A DNA stretch of 64,000 nucleotides from positions 682,001-746,000 of the forward strand of contig JAJHTX010000004.1 in assembly GCA_032164295.1 (NCBI GenBank), written 5' to 3'. The position numbers were made by a program, and so were the translations under genes. The stretch comes from Inonotus obliquus (taxonomy: Eukaryota; Basidiomycota; Agaricomycetes; Hymenochaetales; Hymenochaetaceae). Below the pieces are notes generated by a model. The model made no database searches and was not told the origin of the DNA. It saw only the letters and a program-made list of their open reading frames with translations. Below, in pieces: positions 36,204 to 46,601 of this stretch; within the stretch, counting starts at the first letter, position 1; the number at the start of each line of letters is the position of its first letter.

Positions 36204-38658
36204 CGCGGTTAACCAGCCGCAGGAAAGTACAAAGGTGTTGGTCGAAAGCTCTCAAAGGGTATGCGAGGGATATTAAGGAGAGTGGACGCTGCTACAAATC
36301 TAGCCAACACGGCCTGGATGAGACGCGCTAATGAAGATAATTGACCACATGAGGTAAGCCTCCTAGCCTCTTTGGTGACAAATGCGGTGCTGTACGCGTC
36401 GACTACGTAAGCCAGAAACTCGAGCATGCCTTCGAATCCCTCTCTAGTAATAATTCGATCTTGTCATGCGTCTCAAGTGATCTTTGCTATCTTCCAAACT
36501 TCAAGCAAACGTGTCAAAACTCCTGAAAACCTTAGCTCTTAGCAAGGTAAGAATTTTGCGGACTCAGTTGTCAGCAACACAATAATCCACGAAGCTTCAA
36601 CTTCAGGACTGTAAGGCGCACGGACTTAAATCGTTGGATGATGAACAGTGAGAAAGTCTGTCTGGAGTTAGGCCCTTATTCCGATTTCTAACTACTCCCG
36701 CGTTCCGTTCCGATTTCATTCTCGCATTTATGATAATAAGATGTTGTCAACTATATGTTCAACTGAAAGTTCTCAGAACATGATGCTCCAAACCAACTGT
36801 CGAAGTTACTAGGATGATGAGTCTAATATCTTCCAGATCATAACCCATAGCGGAACAGCTGTAGTCTTCCAACCCTTTGATAGGAAATCAAGAGACGTTC
36901 CTCAAATTAAGACCGCAAGACTGCCTACAATACTCTGAATTCTCATGACGCCATAGTTCATTGATCCTATACATTCGTTAGTGATATAAAGTCCATCCAT
37001 TCTTAATAGAGTTCCGCATTTACAGGATGCAAGTCAGTGCTTCTCAGTGCGTCATACTCACCATAAATAAACACGAAGTTATCCGTGTTACAAAACAAAT
37101 TGGCGGCGGTACGAGAAACGGGACAGCTACCGACTCCGTCGCAAGCTCGAATTGATATCGGATAAAGTGGAAAAGAATATAAGAAAGAAGGGTCCTTGTT
37201 CCTCCATTTAAACAATCATGTATGACGTATCTGGGATAACTCAGATTGAGAGTCTGAATGATCAGGGCCGTGTTATGTGAGAAACCGAGGCCAATTTGAT
37301 ACGGTCCAGAATCTAGATGAGAGTGAAAGCCTCGGACAGAAGGTGGTATCATGAACAAGACGAAACGTGCCATGCGGAGGGTCCGATGTCAAGTGAACAC
37401 CGGTCAGACTCGTGTTGCTAACGCCGTCCGCGGGAGACCGTCGTTTCGTGGAATGGGTAAACGAACCGGTGTAGGCATCGTAAGAAGACGGAACCATTAA
37501 AATGGTTATTCAGTCCGCCTATGGTTGATGAGCATCGGGCCGCGAATATGCGGCAAGAGGGCACCTTCGTTGGTTGTTGATGTTACAGCATCGCCGCCCA
37601 GGTCAACGAGTTGACAGCCGCTTCACTTCATCGTGTCAGATATGAGTCCAGTTTCATTAAGAGCAGCACTCCTTTGAGTGCCGTCGCAAAACGTTCCAAC
37701 AGGAGGCGGTGAGTCAGATAGAAGTTTAGCATTTAAGTGCGAACGGAATGCTAGATCGACGAATAGGAACAATTTAGTTCGCGGAACGCAGGCAGGGGAA
37801 CTGATACACAGCATCTCGATTTTCCATGGCCATAGATGCGCCATCAAATTCCTCGGCGTTGAGAGGAAGACCAGCTTGAGAAGGCTATGACGCACTTCAC
37901 CCAAAGCTGCCAGATTTTCATTGAGATCAGATGTGGTGTTAGACAGCCTGTCTGCTATTTTACAGCGCCCGTCAGGGATTGAACCATAGGATACCCAAAA
38001 TTGCGCTTATACTTGATCCTTTTACTACGCAACGTTCTGTCTTCTCCATTCAGCGTGCTCGGGGTCTCCAGCTATCCAAAGGAAGGCAATCCAGGGACGG
38101 TTTTCAAAGTTTCTGGTTGCTCTTCCGAAACGAACGGGAATATGGCTTTGCTGTTGAGTACAGCATCACTACCAGAACGATTGAACTGAATGGGGCACAG
38201 TAACAGAGCTGAGAGGAAGTTGGTGCCTTCATTCATCCTCCTCACTGAGGTACAGTGTACCAATGGAAAATTGCCCTGAAGAGGAGAACGGGCTTGTTCT
38301 CTGACCCCTCCTACATCTGCGGCGCTGCTTATGTTGACACGGCTGATGTAAATACCCTGCCATCGCAATTAGAGATAGTATAATATTTTTACAAAAAGAA
38401 AATACTTCGATCGGTCGTACTCAGTCGTACTCGTACCTGGTTCAGCGGTTGACAGTTGCCATCAAGGATAAGCCACCCCGCTGCTTTAGAGGTCCGCCGT
38501 TTGAGCTTCACAAAAGCCTCCTTAACGTCGATGGCGGCTCATCGAATCATTCTTCGGTGAATCGGTGAACACGGGCTGTTCCAGTGTCGGGCCACAGAGT
38601 CTCCGAGTCGGTCACGTCACAAACACAACGCGATTGATACTCCGCACGTGCCGCACGC
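36204..38658. other. gene-poor stretch upstream of kinesin gene
   Basis: The first few hundred bases must hold the kinesin promoter. Beyond that I see only short, mutually unsupported frames on both strands and no family motif, repeat structure or transposon ends. Confidence 0.45.
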
Positions 38659-39037
38659 TTACATAACAAAATGGGTTTGATGCCACCTGAGCAGAGGAAA
38701 GGTGGTGACCTCAGTAACTACTAACTACATACCAGAGGGGCTCCCTTGGATTTGTCGGTATCTTGCTCAAAAGCTGTATTATAAGCTCACTGAGGGTGTT
38801 GCCAGCCCGGTTGAGAGACTTTTGCCCGAATTTCCAATGGGCCGTTCCGTTGTAATCGGCTAGCCTCTCAATTAGCCTCTCAATTTCTTCTGTTTCTGGT
38901 GGGGAAAGAAGCCCTTCGTTACATTTAACGACGACACGCGTTCCGCCAAGCGACCCGGTGAGGCGGGCATGAGACGCAGCCAGACGTTGCTTTCTTTCTG
39001 CGACATTCTCTTTTCCGACCGGCGACTCGAGCAACAT
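38659..39037 (-). CDS. possible small protein of unknown family
   Basis: Two exons, 39037-38733 and 38686-38659, give 110 residues with a standard 46-nt intron (GTATGT...CTCAG). The frame has protein-like composition: KENVAERKQRLAASHARLTG, then EEIERLIERLADYNGTAHWK and SELIIQLLSKIPTNPREPLW. I do not recognise a family. A 12-bp tandem repeat codes for the doubled ERLI/ERLA. The first ATG lies only 35 bp from the ATG of the divergent DUF6534 gene, leaving almost no promoter. The 5' end may therefore be wrong or missing, or this may be a remnant. Confidence 0.35.
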
Positions 39038-39072
39038 ATCGGGCCTGACTTTCTACATCCAGTCCGTTACTC

Positions 39073-41337
39073 ATGGCTGAGGCACTCACCTATGGGATCG
39101 ACTCAAGTCTGTTGTCCATTGATAGCACGTAAGCGCGCTTGCAAACTCGGATTCTTCGGCTGAAGCTAACATTCCCTGAGGATGGGCGCCATGTACATCG
39201 GAGTGTCCATTGCAGGAATGTAAGTGCGCTTCCTACATACGACTCGTGATGGGCTCTCAATGCTCAGGTTCTCAGGTTCTACGGAGGTGCGTAGTTATCT
39301 AGGAGGAGCGTTCTGACACGGCCTGAGTACTCCGGTACTGGATAGCATCTATTATCCAAACGTGGTATTACTTTACCCACTATAGCGACTCGTGGCCTTT
39401 GAAGGTTTTGGCAAGTATATTCTTTACCCAGGTCAACTCCAGAACTTTCTAAACTGCACTCAGGTAGCCTTGGTATTCTTCTGTGACAGTGCACACCAAG
39501 TCTTTCTCATGCACATGAGTATGTAGTCTCCTAGATCCCTCGTGTCGCTCCTTCTCGTGTCAAACATAGCTTTCCGCCCAAAATCCGATCCACATGAATG
39601 ACCTGGTTCCTTTTCAGTGTACGACTACCTTGTAATTAATTTCTCGAACCCGACGACCCTTGGCGAACTAGTTTGGTACGCTGATCATTGCCGCCCGACT
39701 CTCCGAGTTTCCGATGTGTCTTCTGACGGCCCGCCCTTTCATTTCTCATCCGGCCGGCAGAAGTCTCATCGTAAGCGACAATGCCTTCACCAAATATGAT
39801 CTGCGAAATCCTGACGTCGTGCTCTACCGGCCAATTCCAGATTGAAGTGCTTTTAATCGTGAGTATCTATGGTCCCCGTGCGAAATCCTGACGTCGTGCT
39901 CTACCGGCCAATTCCAGATTGAAGTGCTTTTAATCGTGAGTATCTATGGTCCCCGTGTACTAAAGGATGCAAATAACAAAGCTTAATACTCTTACAGGGT
40001 CTCATTGGACTTCTCGTGCAAAGGTTAGCGCAGGTGACGTCGCTGCTTCAACTTCCAATGTGTACTCACATATATGGCATGGTGATCCGTTTCTCGATTC
40101 CGCTTGAAAGCTTCTTCACATATCGCACATATCAACGTGAGTCGTTGTCCATTTGAGTATAGACAAACGTCCTAAAATAACAATATGGCTTCAGTTAGCG
40201 GGAAGAACCTGTACTTAACGTGTCTATTGGTGAGATGGCATCGCTACCTACCCCTCTCATCAACTAATGATTGACATCGACTCAATAGGCTTCCCTCGCC
40301 TTAGCGGAGTTTGGTGAATGTTTTATCCTAAGTTATGCCATGATCTCTGACCCTGGTCGAACATCAGGTCTTTCGGTTGGTGAGGAGCTTTCCAGCTCTC
40401 AGGTTTATGGTGTCTCTAATTTTATATTCTTGACTAGCGTTCACAGCTGAGGCGTTCGTATCCAGTTACCAGCTCATACTCGTGCAAACCATAACTTCAA
40501 GTATTTGAATAGGATCCAGCTATCTACTTTTGCGGAACTCCTAAGTTTGAAGGTGGGAAGCTCGGACGCAGTTTTCCTCCATCATGACGACGACCTCATC
40601 TGTACACTAGAACTTATCGAGGTCTGTTAATGCTGTCGCGGCAGCTTCGAACGTGTCGATTGCGGTAGCAATGGTGATCCTACTACACAAGAATAAAACA
40701 GGACTTCGGAGGTGCGCGGGATTTTAATTGACCTAAGTATAATGTACGCTGATCTTCTTGTTTGGAATTGTAATGGCACAGAGGCGACAGTATGATCAAC
40801 ACGCTCATAATCTTTTCACTCAATACTGGCAAGTCCCTTCTCGCTGATATGAGGACTGTGATGCAGACTAATTTCTTTGTTTGATAGGGCTATTGACGAG
40901 GTAGATTCTAGTACATCCGAGAGGGGAGCTTAACCGATCCGAAACTTCTAGCCTCTGTGCACTTCTGTCTTTGATTACGGTTAATACTACTAGAACTCTA
41001 CAAGCGGAAAGGAGAGGAAACTGAAATTAGACCCTCCAGATAACTGCGTTCCCCGGAACGCTCATCTACACATGCTTCTTTTTCGTATTAGGCCGAGGTA
41101 CGTCGCGGCTACAAAAGGTTCAAGTCGATTGGCTGATTGGGCTGACATTGGACCTGAACCGAAGCGTATACGAATTCGTTCCTTGCTTCCCTCAACGTTC
41201 GCTCGCATTTGCAATGGGTAGATCTCAAAGGAGCCATCCCCACGGATTCTGTGGTACGTTTTAATGATCGACGTACTTGTATGGAACGAAACGCTGATAT
41301 CGGTTTGTCCGACTTGTACAATTCCGTAAGCATCTAA
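39073..41337 (+). CDS. DUF6534-type multi-spanning membrane protein, 21 exons
   Basis: Exons: 39073-39128, 39181-39219, 39276-39286, 39346-39410, 39464-39518, 39618-39675, 39764-39770 (uncertain), 39841-39858 (or its copy 39918-39935), 39998-40023, 40111-40136, 40195-40229, 40289-40313, 40368-40379, 40447-40453, 40513-40552, 40611-40711, 40782-40828, 40888-40900, 40952-40979, 41040-41097, 41165-41337; 299 residues. The order of segments matches this basidiomycete family: MGAMYIGVSIAG, QTWYYFTHYSDSWPLKVL, LVFFCDSAHQVFL, GLIGLLVQSFFTYRTYQLSG, TFAELLSLK, ASNVSIAVAMVILLHKNKTG, MINTLIIFSLNTGLLTSLCA and YTNSFLASLNVR. Seven hydrophobic spans are apparent. The molecular function of the family is not known. 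Introns 39411-39463 and 40829-40887 have GCAAGT donors. The join from exon 6 to the duplicated exon is the weakest part. Confidence 0.82.
39802..39955. repeat. 77-bp perfect tandem duplication carrying an 18-nt exon with its splice sites
   Basis: Copy 1 is 39802-39878 and copy 2 is 39879-39955, identical as read. Each contains an acceptor (ATTCCAG), an 18-nt phase-0 exon (39841-39858 and 39918-39935, coding IEVLLI) and a GTGAGT donor. This lies in the DUF6534 gene. Identity suggests a recent event. Confidence 0.95.
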
Positions 41338-43855
41338 CCTATATTTTCAGTTCACACACGAAAGGCCTGACTTCGACGGAGATCCTAGATGAGCGATCAC
41401 GCTGTCTTTGATTTTTGTAACCTGGTGCACTTGGTGGTCCTAAACTATGCGTGATCTCGGACCTTTTATCATGAACTGCAGATCCTATACACAGCCAATA
41501 AACCAGTCTTGACAGGGCCTAGGAGTGACGATAACAGTGATCCGCGAACCATTCGCTAGCCACATTTTTATTTCCTTTGATCTGATTCGTCGGAATCGGG
41601 ACGCCCAACAAAACGGTAGTAGTTGAATATCTAGCACTGCTAGGTGCCTGAGATAATTGGGCATGACGGCTAGTTTTACGTCAATCGTATTACTAAATAA
41701 CTTGCCATTGTTCCGCTTCACAGAGAACGTCGATGACACCATGCCCTACCCTTGACCGCAGGTCTCCAGTTATCACAGTCGCCGACGAGCAGCCACGATA
41801 GTCGCAAAGCACAACCCCAGGGAAACGGCTCACAGCAATTTGATTTCCCATTCATATTGAAAAAACTTTTGACATCTTCTGTCCATTGGGAGCACTACGC
41901 ACGAGGAGAAGTAATACTTGCACCTGCAACAATCTCATCTTGTGTGTATCACTTTCGCCTCATTGGTCCGCACTCGCGGTATTTTGGCCGGGGTGTGCTC
42001 ATGCCCATGGGTATGGAGCTGTAACAATATCCGGGGTTGAGCCTCAAAGCATGAGAAGCTTCACTTCTGCAGGTATTCGGCGAACCGGATGCAATGGAGG
42101 ACCGCGCGCTATGCTGCCTTTGGCGAGTCTTCAGGAGCTCCTGTGCACCGATTTGCTCGTAAAACGAAATTTTACTCTTTATTACTCTTCTCTATAGCCA
42201 AGGATGAACGTGAGATGCCGACTAAATGTAAAGAATCCCAGTGAATCACAAAATCTATATTTCGACCCACGCCGTAAAGTTTCCCGTGCACATTGATTCG
42301 GCCACGATAAGGAAGATTGATTCGGGAATTTAGTTATTATACTTTCGGAAGGCGATTCAGATCATTCGAAGCAGTGCTTCGCTGTTAGCCTAACAATTTA
42401 CAGTGAACTCTAACACTTTGTAGTCTACCGTTCGGGGACACGATGAATTTGCATTTGCGGTGGTACTATGGTATGGACCCCATTCCTTTCAAACACATGC
42501 TCTTCCTAGTATTGCCTCCGCAGAGCCATCTAAGGGATTCAAGTTATTTCTGGGAGCGTGCTAAGGCAGAGCAATGCCATTACGGAATCCAGATGAGGGG
42601 TTGCTTCGATGTATCATAATACACACCGACACGCTGCTAATTCATAAATGTAAATGTACCACCTTTGAGTCTCACAATACCAATAGGGCGGTAATCTGAA
42701 AAGAGGCAGGGTTAGCAAACGGGACGTTTTTTTCAATTACTGACAGACTGACAAGCCGAATGTGAACACGCCCGTCTGTGTACATGTAGTTGGCCCTGGG
42801 TAGACGTGTGTGTGTTCTCAGATCTGCATGTCACTCGAAGTCTGAGTCTGAGGGAACGAGAAGAATCGCGTATCAGTCTAAAAATTTACAATGTCCCTCC
42901 TTCAGGCTCGACTTGGCATTTCGGCCGGATGTAAATTGATGGTGAGAGAGCAACAGCATAACAGAGGGTCTGCGTGAGAAAATAGATTGAGATATCAGGA
43001 AAATGAGGCGAGAACATGGTAAAGATGTACTCAACAGCAGCAACAGGAGCACGAGGACATGTCATCAGGCCTAGGAGCCATGTGCAGATATCGACTTTCG
43101 TCCCAACTTTTCAGTACCTTGGATTCGGAATGTTAACCCTGTCCCAGAACGAGGGTTGTTTCCTTTACACACACAAATACATCAAACGGAGACTTTGGTT
43201 CTAGCACGGACGATTTTGGTTTCAGAGGCAACGTAGCAACTGGGACTGACCCGAGATATTTCCAGCTCAAGTTCTACGAATGGATTGCGCCTGGCCTTAG
43301 GGTTATACTACGTCGATTGCTGATGGCTCGAAACGCGCGGCTGCGTGCAAGTAATGTAAGAGCTCCAGGAGCCTCTCCAGGATATAAAGAAGTAGAAGAG
43401 ATTCAGAAACGAAATGGCATCATCATTGCCTGTGGTATAGGCTTCTAGGCGTGTAGGTTGAAGAGGGTTGATGAAGTGGCATTAATTTTGTGAGGACTTC
43501 ACCGAATATAGATATTCAAGCTCCGACTGAACCTTGAGTCTGTTTGGGAACGGCAATTTAAGGTTGGAGTAGAGTTTGAAGTTAATATAATTCATACAAG
43601 GCAGAACGCCGTCCTTTAAAAAACACTGATTCTAAATTTAATCAAAAGGTTTCCGCCACAAGGAATGAACGGACCAAAGAGAAGAATCGAAATCGAACGT
43701 AAGTAATACAAGTGAGATATACTTTTAGTTGGTAAGAAAAACGAGGCATAACCTTCAAGTAAGGAAGTCGCGAATCGATATTCGGAAGATGTAAGAGAAG
43801 GCGCGAGGAATGGGAACAGGACCGAATCGAATCGAAAAAGTAAAAAAAGTGGCGT
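41338..43855. other. gene-poor stretch between DUF6534 and desaturase 3' ends
   Basis: 2.5 kb with no recognisable coding region. Small frames occur at 41752-42197 (+) and 43016-43204 (+) but show no family motif and no splice-linked partners. Confidence 0.45.
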
Positions 43856-45698
43856 TTAGCGCGAAGGCACGACCGATTCGGCGATATAGAGCCTCTGTCC
43901 GGGGGGAATCGCATGTGGGTCGACCTGCTCAAGGCCTCCATGCAATACTCCCACACGCATGGTCGAAAGAAGCTAAAGGAAGAAAGACATCAGCTCTTAA
44001 GCTACTTACTAATAGCGAAGCTCGCATAAAATTGAATAAACGAGCCAGAAGCAGGAACGCACGTTGTGGGCAGCATTGGAGTGTTCATAGACTCCACCGA
44101 AGAAGGAAGCCGTGCAGTCGGTACCTAGCGACTTTTCAAGGAGCTCGCGTCCACCTGGATGCCGGTCCAAGAATTCTGATACGTCGTGTATAAATCCTGC
44201 CACGAGGACGAGAGATCGCGTTCGAGATTCTTCCTTGACTGATAGGCGTTGACAAGAAGCGTAGGGAAGAAGAGAAGTCGAAGAATCAGTCTGTATGGAC
44301 CCGTGCAACCAGGATTTTATTTACTTACACGTTTCCCAGCTGATCACGGGCAACTCGTCCGATTTCGTCGGCCAAGAAATCGAGTCCTGCTCGCTCTTCA
44401 GCCGCTTCAGAGTCATTGCCAGTTCTCCTTTGCGAATCTCGTTTTCTGGGAACTTCTGCAAATGCGAAGCAAGCCCGAAAAGCGATAGAGCCCAAAGGAG
44501 CCATTTCGTCGGATCATACTGGTACCATTTGACAGCATTTCGGTAATCCATGGGAAACTGATGATGGAAATTATGGTAACCTTCACCTAATGTTACAAGT
44601 GCTGTCAACAGATGGTCGCGTGGTGTATGTTTGTCGTCATAAGGAGACTCTCCAAGCCAGTGGGCGAGGGAATTCACGCAGAACACAGACTGCCAAGAGC
44701 GAAACCGGTCAGTGTCGATTTCGCCGAACTTTTACACGGGTAAATCACGCACATGGTGTGTCAGCGTAATGCGGAGAAAACCCGAGACGAACAAACCGCC
44801 ACGCCAGTCTCCCCAGAAGTATCCCGGGATGAACCAAGGAACAAGAATGCCCGCGACGAGTGTGAGAGGAAAATAATATTTGCGCTGCCATTGTACGACT
44901 TTACTCTGTGATAAATCGCGGACATCACATCTTCCAGGAGTCATCCGTGGCTTGACGAGCATCCAGCCAATATGGGAAAACCAGAAACCCTTCCGAGCAT
45001 CGTACGGATCCAGATCGGTATCAGTGTACCTGATAAAAAAGGAAAATAGAGTTAGTGTATGCTCATCGTGAATCATTCAAGCAGTCAAACGAGATTAGCC
45101 GCACGAGGGAAGATAGTCACCTGTGATGAGATCTATGGTTTCGAGCCCACCATCTGATTGCTCCTTGAACAGCACCCGCACCTGCGATCGCTAGGAAGTA
45201 CTGCAGGGGAAGGGAAGCCTTGTAAGAACGATGCGACCATAATCGGTGATAGCCTTTGTATGGACGACGTCAGATGGAGTCCAAAAAAAAAACACGCTAG
45301 CGCCGATCACATACCGGCAGTTATTCCTGAATCAAAGTTAATCAAAACATGTTCAGTTATTACGAGTCAGAGAGACAACAGATCTAGAGCGACTCACCAA
45401 ACATATTCAGAACATAACACAAGACAGCAAACGCCACTGTTGCATTGCGAAGCTTGGTAGTATACAGACCGTAGATGGACAAGAGCGGTGTAAGCGTGAC
45501 TACACCGAGATTGAACCAACGTATTTCAGAGAGAAAATTTCTGAGGGAGAAAGGAGGGCGAGAGGCGGTGAGATGGAGAACCTGGGAAGCATTGGGCTGC
45601 ATCTGAGTTGATTGTTTCTTGCCAGCCACGACCGTGATGGTTGCGGTTGCACTAGATTTGGTGCGCGTCCGTACGGGCAAGGTTGTCGTTGCAGACAT
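43856..45698 (-). CDS. OLE1: delta-9 acyl-CoA desaturase with C-terminal cytochrome b5 domain (OLE1 type)
   Basis: Exons: 45698-45398, 45326-45315, 45253-45121, 45029-44753, 44689-44329, 44238-44063, 43972-43856; 458 residues. The three iron-binding His boxes are HRLWSH (107-112), HRSHH (144-148) and HNFHH (280-284), each in the expected spacing, with [20 protein letters not shown] and [15 protein letters not shown] as further family marks. Four membrane spans are visible. A fused cytochrome b5 domain follows ([20 protein letters not shown], then [12 protein letters not shown]), which supplies electrons without a separate b5. The enzyme introduces the delta-9 double bond into stearoyl/palmitoyl-CoA at the ER. 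The start is the first in-frame ATG; an upstream frame extension opens only with GTG. Exon 2 is a 12-nt microexon coding GITAG just before His box 1. It is divergent from the cyclopropane synthase. Confidence 0.95.
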
Positions 45699-46601
45699 GG
45701 CTTGACCGTTAGGAAGATGCTTAGACAACAACTGAGCACTACGGGACACTCTGACACAGAAAATGAGCTAGAACTCCGTGACTTGGCCATTTTTAAAGGT
45801 TCAGAGATGGTGGTCGCCTTGTTTACAAAATGTTGATAAAGCCGGATGAGTGAGTGACTTGCGCTCCGTCAGCGTGCCATGAAGAGGACCCCGTACACCT
45901 TCGTGAACAATGCATCTAAGATTATAATTTACTGTGTAAACTTAAATTTCCATTTGTGGATGAATACTAAAATGGATGTATTAGTTAATCACGGCTGCCA
46001 CGACGAAACTCTGAAATAGACTTTGATTGTTGTAATTATTGTAAACACCGATCTAAATGCTACTCTTCATTTTCCCACACAACCATCCTCTCTCTCCTTC
46101 CTCGGTATCCCGTGCTGGAGATCCCCATGCCGCCACCGCCGCATTTCCTCAAAAATGAAGGAAAATAAAAAAGAGAAAATCTCTCGGTTATACCGTACGG
46201 ATCTCTGCATAACGTCCGTCCTGAAACCCTCCGATTATGAGGGTCCAAAGAGCACCGCTTACGTCCACTTGTGCGCGTGGAACTCGCTTCGCCTCCAAGT
46301 TTGGTTGCTTGTTGACGAAGCTCCCTTCTAGATTCTAAGGATCTTTAGCATGAAGTCTTCTCGTCCCTTGAAACAGGCTCCGAGCCCAATTGTGTGATCC
46401 TCCGAGTCACACAATTCTCGTAGCTGCATTTCCAATGCCAACAAGAGCATCTCTTCTTTCTGCGCGGCATGGGACTCTACTTTCCGATGGCCTATATAAC
46501 TACCTTGCTTTGCCCTCCTTTTATCCTCCCCAGTCGCATTGTTCACTTCGACGCCTCTCCCAACCTCTCTTCCATCGTCGCTGCTCTGACCTCTACTCAT
46601 C
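45699..46601. promoter_or_regulatory. shared upstream region, desaturase / cyclopropane synthase
   Basis: The 903 bp between two divergent lipid-modifying genes must contain both promoters. A pyrimidine-rich tract at 46075-46110 and a TATATAA-like word near 46492 (about 110 bp before the synthase ATG) are visible. No specific factor site was recognised. Confidence 0.55.

Noticed and set aside
39879..39955. Both duplicated exons used together in the DUF6534 protein
   Set aside because: One copy gives a loop-and-helix length close to the family pattern; two would add six residues to a membrane span. Left as an open question rather than the main model.
41326..41350. Possible 25-nt intron at the end of the DUF6534 gene (GTAAGC, CTAAC, TTTTCAG)
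   Set aside because: The signals are textbook but 25 nt is far below the shortest introns accepted here (about 46 nt), so the stop at 41335-41337 is kept.
36204..43855. Transposon or retroelement in the gene-poor block
   Set aside because: I found no terminal repeats, reverse-transcriptase, integrase or transposase motifs on either strand; the only repeat is the 77-bp tandem duplication.
45699..45749. 17-residue upstream extension of the desaturase
   Set aside because: The first codon of the extension is GTG. The first in-frame ATG is at 45698, which is used as the start.
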